From the NCBI GenBank assembly GCA_964452325.1, contig CAYVLB010000096.1, positions 1 to 6,927 of the forward strand: a stretch of 6,927 nt of DNA. Direction: 5' to 3'. Of the stretch, positions 1 through 6,333 are shown in pieces. Each line of letters starts with the position of its first letter. Positions within the stretch are counted from its first letter, which is position 1. The stretch is from JALVCQ01 sp964452325. GTDB taxonomy: Bacteria; Bacteroidota; Bacteroidia; JAADEI01; JALVCQ01. The translations under genes and the position numbers were made by a program. The notes under the pieces were generated by a model. That model worked only from the letters and a program-made list of their open reading frames with translations, did no database searches and was not told where the DNA came from.

Positions 1-735
1 TATTATCAAGCGCGCCATGCTAGATCGATCTTGAAACGACGGGCAGCAGTAGAACAACTGGCCCGCCACAAAAGCGATGTTGTGGCCTTATGGCTCGACT
101 CGATCTATGCTTCCGAAAAAAGCCCTTTTGTGTTGGCATCCGTTCTTCGGGCCCGATCAGCTTATCCAGATGAAGGTACTTATCAAATGTTCCAAGATGC
201 CCTTCAACACCCCGAAGTGAAAGTCCGTAAAGCAGCTTTACGTTATCTTCCAGCAATCGATCCGTATGTTCCCACACTCAAAACGTTGTTAAACGACCCT
301 TCATATGCTGTAGTTCGAAGTGTCCTTCAAATGCTATTGCGCCATTTTCCACAGCGCCGCTGGGAATGGCTCAATGCTACCCGAAATCAATGGGGCCTTC
401 AGCAAGAGATTCGTACGTTATGGCTCCAATACGCTTGCCTCGATAGTGCCAACCATTATTTACCCGAACTCAAGGAATATGCCTTGCCCTTGTATGAGTT
501 TCGAACGCGCATGAATGCCATTCGGGCTCTCCAATCGCTCGATTACTTAGATGAAGAAGTGGCCAAGGCCTTGTGGGAAGCAGCTTTCCATTTCAATCGC
601 CGCTTTCGCAACCCGGTCCGGGAAGTCATCCGCATATACAGTAGGCAGCACGCCCATCAACGTATCCTTCAACAAGCCGCCCTTTCCCTACCTTCCCATC
701 AGCAGAAAGAAGCCCTCCGACTCATTGGTCTGTAA
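1..735 (+). CDS. HEAT-repeat protein, 3' part; probably C-terminal region of an M1-family aminopeptidase
   Basis: The reading frame is open from the first base, so the gene is cut by the window edge; 244 residues are visible. A TTG at 31 could be read as a start, but the codons before it (YYQARHARSI) continue the same basic helical style, so the protein very likely begins further upstream. The visible part is almost wholly alpha-helical, with repeated pairs such as 'DALQHPEVKVRKAALRYL' and 'LLNDPSYAVVRSVLQMLL', which is the HEAT-repeat pattern. The later stretch (YEFRTRMNAIRALQSLDYL, then FRNPVREVIRIY) resembles the C-terminal HEAT-like domain I associate with Bacteroidota M1 zinc aminopeptidases, in which the catalytic HExxH domain lies N-terminal. 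That domain is outside the window, so the enzyme assignment is inference; a stand-alone HEAT adaptor is possible. The stop lies 22 nt before the next gene, which suggests co-transcription. Confidence 0.6.
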   Translation, partial: YYQARHARSILKRRAAVEQLARHKSDVVALWLDSIYASEKSPFVLASVLRARSAYPDEGTYQMFQDALQHPEVKVRKAALRYLPAIDPYVPTLKTLLNDPSYAVVRSVLQMLLRHFPQRRWEWLNATRNQWGLQQEIRTLWLQYACLDSANHYLPELKEYALPLYEFRTRMNAIRALQSLDYLDEEVAKALWEAAFHFNRRFRNPVREVIRIYSRQHAHQRILQQAALSLPSHQQKEALRLIGL

Positions 736-757
736 AGCATCAATCCACTGTCCATCC

Positions 758-1966
758 ATGACGATACTTCGGATCATCCAGCGGTTGGGGAACAACAGCA
801 TCAGCCCTTCTGCCCGAATGGTGGTTCGACTTGGCATTATAGGAATTGCCCTGGCAGTCTTTGGTGTCATCGTGGCAGTGAGCGTAGGAAAAGGATACCA
901 ACATAAGATTCGAGAGCGCATATTCGGATTTGCTGGTCATATCCAGATCCTCCCAGTCCAACTTCAATATTCCTATTCGGGAGCGGTATTTTACACTACT
1001 GGGTGGCTTGACTCGCTCCAGTCAAAGTTCCCGGGACTTCAAATGGAACGCTTTATATATCAGCCCGTCATTTTCCATCATAAAAGCCATACCGTTGGAG
1101 GGGTCCTCCGCGGTGTAGAACGGTTGGAACAATGGGATCGCATTCCGGGGCGCTTCTTAATGCATGCCCCAAATATTGCACCATCAGACCTCCCACCCAT
1201 TATACTCTCCACTGTTCATGCTCGACAGTTGGGCGTCCAACCCGGCGACTCTATCTTGGTATTCTGGAACACTCCCCGATTGCGAGTTCGGCAATTCAAA
1301 GTGATCGCCATATACCAGGGAGCACTTGAAGAACTAGAAGAAGTATTTGCTGTATCCCATCTTCAGATCGTTCAACAAATGCGGAATGACGACAGCAACG
1401 CCATCCATGGTATATCCATATTTCTCAGTTCCCACCAAAACTTGCCTGACCTTACAGCACGTATTGCCGATGCAATTCCCTACTACCTCCATCCATTTAC
1501 CATTAAGGAACTGTATCCGCAGGTGTTTGACTGGCTTGGACTTTTGGACAATAATATCCAAATATTATTGGTGTTGATGAGCATTGTAGCAATGGTTACG
1601 TTGATGGTAGTCTTTTTTGTATTGGTCATCGACCGAGGTTTTACGGTATCCATGTGGAAACTATTGGGTGCACCACCCCGCTTTTTTCGATGGGTATTTT
1701 GGGGGCTCTCAATCCGGATCTTAGGATATGGTGTAGGGGTTGGCATGCTGTTTGCGTTGATCCTTTTAGCACTCCAAGACTATTTTCATCTGGTCCGTCT
1801 TCCCGAAGACGTATATTACTTATCGTATGTACCCATTGCATGGCCCTGGGGAACATGGTTGCTTTACATAAGTGCCTTAATATTGGCAGGGATGTTCGGG
1901 CTGGGGTTGGCCTCATTTTACTTTTACCGGGTCAGTCCGTACCGTGTGGTCCGCAATGAACGATAG
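758..1966 (+). CDS. FtsX-like ABC transporter permease, LolC/LolE type
   Basis: 402-residue inner-membrane permease. One transmembrane helix lies near the N terminus (about residues 24-46). A long extracytoplasmic domain (about 50-260) follows, then three helices (about 268-292, 315-339 and 364-386). This 1+3 layout defines the MacB/FtsX/LolCE fold. Family signatures include GFAGHIQI just after helix 1, a GGVLRGVE segment, ELYPQVFDWLGLLDNNIQ before helix 2, and KLLGAPPRFFRWVF in the cytoplasmic coupling loop between helices 2 and 3. Members work as dimers with an ATPase to extract lipoproteins from the membrane or to move substrates mechanically. No ATPase gene is adjacent here, so the partner must be encoded elsewhere, and lipoprotein release is inferred from family only. 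The ATG at 758 is chosen because it gives the usual roughly 400-residue length and puts helix 1 in place; the frame is open 69 codons further up, but that part overlaps the previous gene. No clear Shine-Dalgarno sequence is seen. Confidence 0.9.
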   Translation: MTILRIIQRLGNNSISPSARMVVRLGIIGIALAVFGVIVAVSVGKGYQHKIRERIFGFAGHIQILPVQLQYSYSGAVFYTTGWLDSLQSKFPGLQMERFIYQPVIFHHKSHTVGGVLRGVERLEQWDRIPGRFLMHAPNIAPSDLPPIILSTVHARQLGVQPGDSILVFWNTPRLRVRQFKVIAIYQGALEELEEVFAVSHLQIVQQMRNDDSNAIHGISIFLSSHQNLPDLTARIADAIPYYLHPFTIKELYPQVFDWLGLLDNNIQILLVLMSIVAMVTLMVVFFVLVIDRGFTVSMWKLLGAPPRFFRWVFWGLSIRILGYGVGVGMLFALILLALQDYFHLVRLPEDVYYLSYVPIAWPWGTWLLYISALILAGMFGLGLASFYFYRVSPYRVVRNER

Positions 1967-1985
1967 ACATTGGCGTGTCCAATGT
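1967..1985. repeat. Perfect 7-bp inverted repeat; possible weak terminator or operator
   Basis: ACATTGG (1967-1973) and CCAATGT (1979-1985) are exact reverse complements around a 5-nt loop. The dyad starts immediately after the permease stop codon and is followed by AATTTT, so it could act as a weak intrinsic terminator for the upstream unit. Only three of seven pairs are GC, which makes a strong terminator unlikely. It also sits directly upstream of promoter-like elements for the stress-protein gene, where a dyad could be a repressor or activator site. The sequence cannot decide between these. Confidence 0.4.
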
Positions 1986-1999
1986 AATTTTGCTATAAT
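1985..1999 (+). promoter_or_regulatory. Promoter-like elements for the stress-protein/patatin/engB unit
   Basis: TAATTTTG at 1985-1992 matches TAnnTTTG, the -7 element of the Bacteroidota primary sigma factor, at all six fixed positions. Overlapping it, TGCTATAAT at 1991-1999 is a perfect extended -10 of the proteobacterial sigma70 type; a partial -35 (TTGGCG, 1970-1975) lies 18 bp upstream. No convincing Bacteroidota -33 box was found at the usual distance. Transcription from either element would start about 10-20 nt before the coding region, giving a very short leader. Confidence 0.5.
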
Positions 2000-2015
2000 A
2001 TCCTAAGGGCTGATG

Positions 2016-2846
2016 ATGCGGTTGTTAATGCTTACCGACTTTTCAGAGCCTGCCCAACATGCCATCGAATATGGATGTAAACTTTTACAACACGTCAACG
2101 GAGAGGGGCTCATCGCCCATGTATTTGATCTGCCGGTTATCGATGCAGAAGTTCCCCTAACTATCTATGAAGAAACCGTTGAAAAAACTGAAGCAGAAGT
2201 GCGGAAACAGTTGGGGGCAATCGCTCATGAATGTCATCTAAAGTATAGTCTATCCAATCTCCGTACGCTGTATCAGACGGGAGATGTGGTGAAAGAGGCC
2301 TTAGCAATCGCCCAAGATTGGAATCCCGATTACATCCTTGTAGGTTCCAAGCAAAGTGCTTCCACGTGGCAAATGCTGTTGGGAAGTACGACGGTCAGCT
2401 TGCTCGAATCATCACCATGGCCAATATGGGTAGTTCCGTACCATGCCCTCATCGGTCTTCCTAAACGGATGATGTATATTTCCTCGCTTATGGACGATCC
2501 TTTTTTCTCAATAGTCGATTTTTCCTATCTCGTACGTCGACTCAACAGCAACTTCGTTTACCTTCATATTCACTCGGGGAAAAATCATGATCCACTTCAT
2601 CAGCGCCGCAAATCCATCCTGATCAGATTCCTACAACAATGGATACCACATTTTACCTATTCCGAGCTTTACTATCAGTCCCCACATCAACTCAATGAAC
2701 AATTTGATGCCTTTATTAAAGAAAAAGATATTCACATGATGGGCATTCACCAACGACACAAAGGTGCTTTTAATCTATTGTTTGGACGCAGCCTCACATA
2801 TCAGGTGCTTTACCATACCCGTGTCCCATTGATTGTCTATCCTTGA
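2016..2846 (+). CDS. Tandem-domain universal stress protein (UspA family)
   Basis: 276 residues forming two Usp domains in a row, a soluble cytoplasmic protein. Domain 1 opens with the typical beta strand and loop MRLLMLTDFSEPAQHAIEYG and ends with VGS..(9)..LLGSTTVSLLESSPWPIWVVP. Domain 2 ends with NLLFGRSLTYQVLYHTRVPLIVYP. The nucleotide-binding signature G-x2-G-x9-G-(S/T) is only partly kept: in domain 1 the second glycine is Gln113 (Gly110 and Gly123-Ser124 remain), and domain 2 has Gly243 and Gly257 with different spacing, so ATP binding is doubtful. Two adjacent ATGs (2013, 2016) are possible. The second is preferred because AAGGG at 2005-2009 is then 6 nt away and the protein starts at the usual MRxL. 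Usp proteins help cells survive starvation and other stress; the exact role is unknown. The gene is followed after 7 nt by the patatin gene, so the two are probably co-transcribed. Confidence 0.9.
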   Translation: MRLLMLTDFSEPAQHAIEYGCKLLQHVNGEGLIAHVFDLPVIDAEVPLTIYEETVEKTEAEVRKQLGAIAHECHLKYSLSNLRTLYQTGDVVKEALAIAQDWNPDYILVGSKQSASTWQMLLGSTTVSLLESSPWPIWVVPYHALIGLPKRMMYISSLMDDPFFSIVDFSYLVRRLNSNFVYLHIHSGKNHDPLHQRRKSILIRFLQQWIPHFTYSELYYQSPHQLNEQFDAFIKEKDIHMMGIHQRHKGAFNLLFGRSLTYQVLYHTRVPLIVYP

Positions 2847-2853
2847 GCCTCCT

Positions 2854-3759
2854 ATGCGAAAACGTGCCTTGGTGATTTCTGGTGGCGGGAGCAAGGGAGC
2901 TTTTGCGGGGGGAGTTTGCCATTACTTGCTTAAGGATCAAAACCGCGACTACGACCTGCTATTGGGATCTTCCACTGGAGCACTGATCCTTCCTTTTGTG
3001 GCCCTTGACGATACCGAGCGCTTGCACCATGCCTACCTCAACATCACCCAGCGGGATATTTTTCGCGTCAGTCCCTTTCTTCTCAAAGAAGACGGCAACG
3101 TAGCCATCAATCATTGGAACGTACTTCGAATGTTCAGTCGGGGCAGTTCCACCTTTGGAGATTCAACTCCCCTCCTGGACCTTATTCGACGCCTTTTTCG
3201 ACCGGCCGACTACGATAAAATCCTGTATGCCAGGAAAGACATTATTGTGTGTGTGTCGAATCTTTCCTTACGACGGGTTGAATTCAAATCCATACAGGAC
3301 TACTCCTACGAATCGTTTACTGAATGGATGTGGGCTTCTGCCAACTTTCTGCCATTTATGAGTCTGTATAAAAAAGACGGATACTACTACGGTGACGGTG
3401 GCTTTACTTCTTATGTCCCCATTTCCCATGCCATTCGGGAAGGTGCTTACGAGGTCGACGCCATTATCTTGCAACCCCATACTCGGAAATGGGAACCCCG
3501 TCCCATCACCAATCCCTTTACCTTACTGTTTCAGTTGTCCGACACCATGATGCACCGAATCTATCGGACCGACGTTAAGCTGGGGAAATTGCAAGCCAAT
3601 GCGTTTGATGTTTCGCTCAATCTTTTCTACACCCCGTATGAACTTACCTCCAATCCCCTCTACTTTGAATCGGAAAAAATGAAGGAATGGTGGGACATGG
3701 GTTATGAAACAGCACGCCAACAAATGAAGGCATCCGATGATACATTCCGTACAATTTGA
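2854..3759 (+). CDS. Patatin-like phospholipase
   Basis: 301-residue protein with all the marks of a patatin-type serine lipase using a Ser-Asp dyad. The glycine-rich oxyanion loop GGGSKGAF is at residues 10-17, the nucleophile elbow GSSTG at 38-42 (Ser40), and the catalytic Asp in DGG at 181-183 (Asp181). The family hydrolyses acyl esters of phospholipids or other lipids. The true substrate cannot be read from sequence. No signal peptide or obvious membrane helix is seen, so it is likely cytoplasmic or membrane-associated from the inside. The ATG at 2854 is chosen because MRKRALVISGGG is the standard N terminus; a TTG at 2833 in the same frame would add seven residues and overlap the stress-protein gene. 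The gene starts 7 nt after the Usp stop with no visible Shine-Dalgarno sequence. Its last 23 bp overlap the start of engB. Confidence 0.9.
   Translation: MRKRALVISGGGSKGAFAGGVCHYLLKDQNRDYDLLLGSSTGALILPFVALDDTERLHHAYLNITQRDIFRVSPFLLKEDGNVAINHWNVLRMFSRGSSTFGDSTPLLDLIRRLFRPADYDKILYARKDIIVCVSNLSLRRVEFKSIQDYSYESFTEWMWASANFLPFMSLYKKDGYYYGDGGFTSYVPISHAIREGAYEVDAIILQPHTRKWEPRPITNPFTLLFQLSDTMMHRIYRTDVKLGKLQANAFDVSLNLFYTPYELTSNPLYFESEKMKEWWDMGYETARQQMKASDDTFRTI
3726..3730 (+). promoter_or_regulatory. Shine-Dalgarno-like GAAGG inside the patatin gene, setting the engB start
   Basis: GAAGG lies 6 nt before the ATG at 3737, within the last codons of the patatin gene. It supports that ATG as the engB start despite the 23-bp overlap. 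Strong Shine-Dalgarno sites are otherwise scarce in this window. Confidence 0.45.
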
Positions 3760-4336
3760 GGGTAGTTTTCCTCAATATACCCAATTACCTGCTCCCAGCT
3801 TGCCCGAATTTGCTTTTTGGGGACGGTCGAATGTGGGGAAGTCCTCTTTAATTAACATGTTGGTTAACCGCAAAAAGATCGCCCACACGAGTAGACGCCC
3901 AGGACGCACCCAATCCTTTAACTTGTTTCGCGTGAACAATGCATGGCGTATTGTGGACCTTCCAGGCATCGGTTACGCTCGCGTCCCTAAATCCATCCGC
4001 CAACACTGGCAACGTAACATTCAAAAATATGTGTCAGAACGCCTTTCACTTCGCGGCATGATTTACTTAATTGATCTACGAATCCCTCCCCAGATCATCG
4101 ATTTGCAAGTTCTTCATTACCTCCTTACCAATACCTCCTCCCTTCTTATCGCTGCCACCAAAACGGACAAACTATCAAAAAACCAGCGCATCCGTCATAT
4201 CCAACAACTCAAAGAAGCTTTCCGAACCCATCTTCCAGTTATTCCACAACTCATTATTACTTCTGCCACCCAACAACTTGGAAGGGGCACAATCTTAGCA
4301 TGGATTTATGAACGCCTCGCAGCACCTGCAGAATAA
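3737..4336 (+). CDS. engB: Ribosome biogenesis GTP-binding protein EngB/YsxC (YihA)
   Basis: 199-residue single-domain GTPase of the TrmE-Era-EngA-EngB family, the usual length for EngB. All nucleotide-binding motifs are present in order: G1 GRSNVGKS at 29-36, the switch I threonine in PGRTQ (55-59), G3 DLPG at 74-77 followed by the EngB-typical GYA, G4 TKTD at 141-144, and G5 TSAT at 175-178. The segment DLRIPPQIIDLQ (113-124) is the family's DxRxxPxxxD signature. EngB acts in the cytoplasm in late assembly of the 50S ribosomal subunit and is usually essential. Its start lies inside the end of the patatin gene, so translation is probably coupled to it. No gene for another ribosome factor is adjacent, but rsmG follows downstream in the next unit. 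Confidence 0.97.
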   Translation: MIHSVQFEGSFPQYTQLPAPSLPEFAFWGRSNVGKSSLINMLVNRKKIAHTSRRPGRTQSFNLFRVNNAWRIVDLPGIGYARVPKSIRQHWQRNIQKYVSERLSLRGMIYLIDLRIPPQIIDLQVLHYLLTNTSSLLIAATKTDKLSKNQRIRHIQQLKEAFRTHLPVIPQLIITSATQQLGRGTILAWIYERLAAPAE

Positions 4337-4366
4337 GCTCATGATCATTTCCGAAAAAAGAGACAC

Positions 4367-4374
4367 TATATTTG
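4367..4374 (+). promoter_or_regulatory. Bacteroidota-type -7 promoter element before the DUF4783 gene
   Basis: TATATTTG matches TAnnTTTG at all six fixed positions and lies in the only sizeable gap between engB and the next gene. Transcription would start near 4380, leaving a leader of about 60 nt before the ATG at 4441. The upstream -33 element is not convincing: TTTC at 4348-4351 is the nearest candidate but is closer than the usual spacing. An 8-bp palindrome, ATGATCAT (4341-4348), lies just upstream. Confidence 0.5.
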
Positions 4375-4381
4375 CTTCTTG

Positions 4382-4416
4382 CTACGTTGAACAGACAAAA
4401 CGTAGTGTTTACTACG
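4382..4416 (+). promoter_or_regulatory. Leader with two mutually exclusive hairpins
   Basis: CTACGTT (4382-4388) pairs exactly with AACGTAG (4399-4405) around a 10-nt loop. CGTAGT (4401-4406) pairs exactly with ACTACG (4411-4416) around a 4-nt GTTT loop. Both use CGTAG at 4401-4405, so only one can form at a time. The element begins almost at the predicted transcription start and ends 24 nt before the coding region. It might control downstream expression, or the first hairpin might be a weak terminator of the engB unit. It does not match any riboswitch class I know. Confidence 0.35.
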
Positions 4417-4440
4417 CATCGATAAACAACAGAAGAGAGT

Positions 4441-4851
4441 ATGAAAAAGATGCTATTCTCGGCTGGTAGGGCGTTTGTCCTTATCTTTTTTATTCTGGAA
4501 GCCCAAGAGCCGCAGGTGGCAGGCCCTGCTACCCTTCATCCGGCGGTGATCCAGTCGTTTCAAACGGGTAACGTAACTGCCCTGCTGCCGCTTTTTCATA
4601 CGCAGGTTGAGATCCATTTGCCTGAGCAGGAGGGTATATATCACCGGTCGCAAGCGGTGATGATCCTTCAGAACTTCTTGCGTATTCACAATGTGAAAAG
4701 TTTCTCGGTACTCCATCAGGGACGGGATGAGGAAGGGGCAGCCTACTTTATCGGGCTATGCCAAGGAGATGCTCCGTACCGGGTATATATTTTCCAGAAA
4801 CAAACACCCGAAGGTCCTGTTATTCAAGAGATCCGAATCGACCCCCAGTAG
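4441..4851 (+). CDS. Secreted DUF4783-like protein of unknown function
   Basis: 136 residues. A basic start (MKK) and a hydrophobic stretch at about residues 11-19 form a likely signal peptide, with possible cleavage near residue 21. There is no lipobox cysteine, so a periplasmic rather than lipoprotein location is inferred. The mature part has the pattern I associate with Bacteroidota DUF4783: a short helix with SFQTGNVTAL, a strand VEIHLPEQEGIYHRSQAV, FLRIHNVKSF, a glycine-containing hairpin AYFIGLCQG, then YRVYIFQK and a closing IQEIRID. This mixed helix-sheet order would suit an NTF2-like fold, which is a guess. No catalytic residues are apparent. It is the first gene after the structured leader and ends 4 nt before the nadC start; this neighbourhood with nadC appears to recur in the phylum, although that is from memory. 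No molecular function can be given. Confidence 0.8.
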   Translation: MKKMLFSAGRAFVLIFFILEAQEPQVAGPATLHPAVIQSFQTGNVTALLPLFHTQVEIHLPEQEGIYHRSQAVMILQNFLRIHNVKSFSVLHQGRDEEGAAYFIGLCQGDAPYRVYIFQKQTPEGPVIQEIRIDPQ

Positions 4852-4855
4852 ATTC

Positions 4856-5737
4856 ATGGTCTTACCGCCATTTCTGAAGTCGTTGGAAGAACAACATTGG
4901 TTTGATGTATTTGTCAGTTATTGGTTTGCGGAGGATCTTCGTCATGGTGATCTTACCAGCGAATCCATTTTTTTACCTGACCAGCGGGCTCGTGCGGTGA
5001 TCGTAGCCCGTGAAGCTGGTCGGCTATGTGGAAGATCGGTCGTTGAATACATCTGGCGTCGCTATGTGCCTGAAGGACAATGTCAAGGATTATTAGCCGA
5101 TGGGGAATTTTTTCGGTATGGCAGTCGGCTGATCACCCTCGAAGGTCCCACCATACAGCTGTTGATGTTCGAACGTCCCTTGCTTAATCTACTCCAACAC
5201 CTATCGGCAATCACCACCCAATCCGCCCAGTGGAGTGAGAAGGTACGCCCCTACGGTACCCGTCTTTTAGCCACACGAAAAACAACCCCGGGGCTTCGAT
5301 GGCTAGAAAAGTGGGCGGTTGAATTGGGAGGGGTCTTGCCCCACCGGCGCGATCTTTCCGAGGAGGTGATGATTAAAGATAACCATGCCGATGCAACAGG
5401 TAGCCTCTCGGAAGCTGTCCGTAAGGTCGTCGAACGGCTGAAACAACGTGGGATGGAACGGCCCATTGTTGTGGAAGTACGCTCCATCAATGATATTGAA
5501 CAAATTCGCCCATGGTGGGAACGCATTGACCGGATCTTACTAGACAATTTTACTCCAGAAGAGGTGAAAACAGCTGTTGATACCTATGGAGATGTCCTCA
5601 CTTTCGAAGCCTCCGGTGGAATTCATGAAGCCAACTTGTTGGATTATGCTCAAACCGGCGTACCCTACCTTTCTTCTTCAGCTGTACATCGCCCCCAGCG
5701 CCCATTAGACCTCAGTATGCGAATCGAGTTCGAATGA
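4856..5737 (+). CDS. nadC: Nicotinate-nucleotide pyrophosphorylase (carboxylating), quinolinate phosphoribosyltransferase; divergent
   Basis: 293 residues, close to the usual 280-290. It catalyses quinolinate + PRPP to nicotinate mononucleotide + CO2 + PPi, the step that feeds de novo NAD synthesis, in the cytosol as a dimer. Motifs in order are EDLRHGDLTS near the N terminus, FERPLLNLLQHLS, TRKTTPGLRWLEKWAV (from Thr140; Arg141 and Lys142 are the expected substrate-contact pair), His163-Arg164, IKDNH (173-177), LLDNF (Asp230) and EASGGI (251-256). Some normally near-invariant positions differ: Asp before TRKT is Ala139, GGGxNHR reads GGVLPHR (158-164), and the final SVGALTHS-type loop reads SSSAVHRP (273-280). 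NadC remains the best call, but a related phosphoribosyltransferase such as ModD should be considered. The ATG at 4856 is used because it gives the normal length and follows the previous stop by 4 nt; the frame is open farther up inside the previous gene. The gene overlaps the next one by ATGA. Confidence 0.85.
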   Translation: MVLPPFLKSLEEQHWFDVFVSYWFAEDLRHGDLTSESIFLPDQRARAVIVAREAGRLCGRSVVEYIWRRYVPEGQCQGLLADGEFFRYGSRLITLEGPTIQLLMFERPLLNLLQHLSAITTQSAQWSEKVRPYGTRLLATRKTTPGLRWLEKWAVELGGVLPHRRDLSEEVMIKDNHADATGSLSEAVRKVVERLKQRGMERPIVVEVRSINDIEQIRPWWERIDRILLDNFTPEEVKTAVDTYGDVLTFEASGGIHEANLLDYAQTGVPYLSSSAVHRPQRPLDLSMRIEFE

Positions 5738-6300
5738 CGCTGCGGTCATTATTGGCGCGTGGTATCCTATACCTTATGGGATGGCAGGCAAAGGGACGAT
5801 ATCCCCACGAACTTCCCAAGTTCATTATCGTAGAAATGCCCCACACTTCCAATTGGGACTTCTTCATCGGGTTGATGTTTAAGTGGGCCCTTGGTATGCG
5901 GCATATCCGTGTATTCATTAAAAAAGAGCTTTTTTTCCCGCCACTGGGTTGGTTCTTGCGTGCCGTAGGAGGTTATCCGATTGATCGGAGTGGCGGTAAA
6001 AGTTATGTGGAAAATGTGGTGGAAGCTTTTCGTCAGGAGCCATACCTGGTATTCACCATTACGCCGGAGGGAACGCGGCGCCGCGTCCAACGACTCAAGA
6101 CCGGCTTTTATCACATCGCTCGGTTAGCTCAAGTCCCCCTTATATTGGCCCGACTGGACTATGCCACCCGCACCCTCACCTTTTCCGACCCCTTCTATGT
6201 CAGCGGAGATATCAACAAAGACATGCCAGAGATTTTACGCTTCTTTGAAGGAGCAATGGGGAAGATTCCAGAAAATGGCTTTTTACACCCAAAATGTTAA
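5734..6300 (+). CDS. PlsC-like acyltransferase (1-acyl-sn-glycerol-3-phosphate acyltransferase family), short form
   Basis: 188 residues, shorter than classical PlsC (about 240) but of the size of a compact HTSNWD subgroup I recall from Bacteroidota. The catalytic H(x4)D motif is HTSNWD at 37-42. GGYPIDRS at 79-86 is the phosphate-binding block, and TPEGTRR at 110-116 is the EGTR block. A conserved LKTGFYHIA follows, then VPLILARLDYA. Members transfer an acyl chain from acyl-ACP or acyl-CoA to a glycerolipid or related alcohol at the inner face of the membrane. Whether this one makes phosphatidic acid or acylates another lipid (for example an aminolipid) cannot be told. The hydrophobic N terminus and the FFPPLGWFLRAVGG stretch suggest membrane association. 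The start codon overlaps the nadC stop by 4 bp (ATGA), a sign of translational coupling. Confidence 0.88.
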   Translation: MTLRSLLARGILYLMGWQAKGRYPHELPKFIIVEMPHTSNWDFFIGLMFKWALGMRHIRVFIKKELFFPPLGWFLRAVGGYPIDRSGGKSYVENVVEAFRQEPYLVFTITPEGTRRRVQRLKTGFYHIARLAQVPLILARLDYATRTLTFSDPFYVSGDINKDMPEILRFFEGAMGKIPENGFLHPKC

Positions 6301-6333
6301 CTTCGCCCCCCTTAAACGAAAAGCGGAGCCAAG

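Noticed and set aside
551..757. 69-codon N-terminal extension of the FtsX permease
   Set aside because: It lies inside the preceding HEAT-repeat gene in another frame and has no permease character; the ATG at 758 gives the normal length and topology.
1654..1959. 101-codon plus-strand frame inside the permease gene
   Set aside because: It lies within the membrane-helix coding part of the permease in a different frame and resembles no known protein.
2833..2853. TTG start adding seven residues to the patatin protein
   Set aside because: It overlaps the stress-protein gene and precedes the standard MRKRALVISGGG start; the ATG at 2854 fits better.
4341..4348. ATGATCAT palindrome as an operator
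   Set aside because: An 8-bp perfect palindrome is common by chance and there is no second copy nearby; noted only as context for the promoter.
4727..4855. 43-codon N-terminal extension of NadC
   Set aside because: It overlaps the end of the DUF4783-like gene and would add residues not found in the family; the ATG at 4856 gives 293 residues.
5767..6114. 115-codon minus-strand frame opposite the acyltransferase
   Set aside because: The plus strand encodes a clear enzyme with all motifs; the reverse translation shows no recognisable domain.
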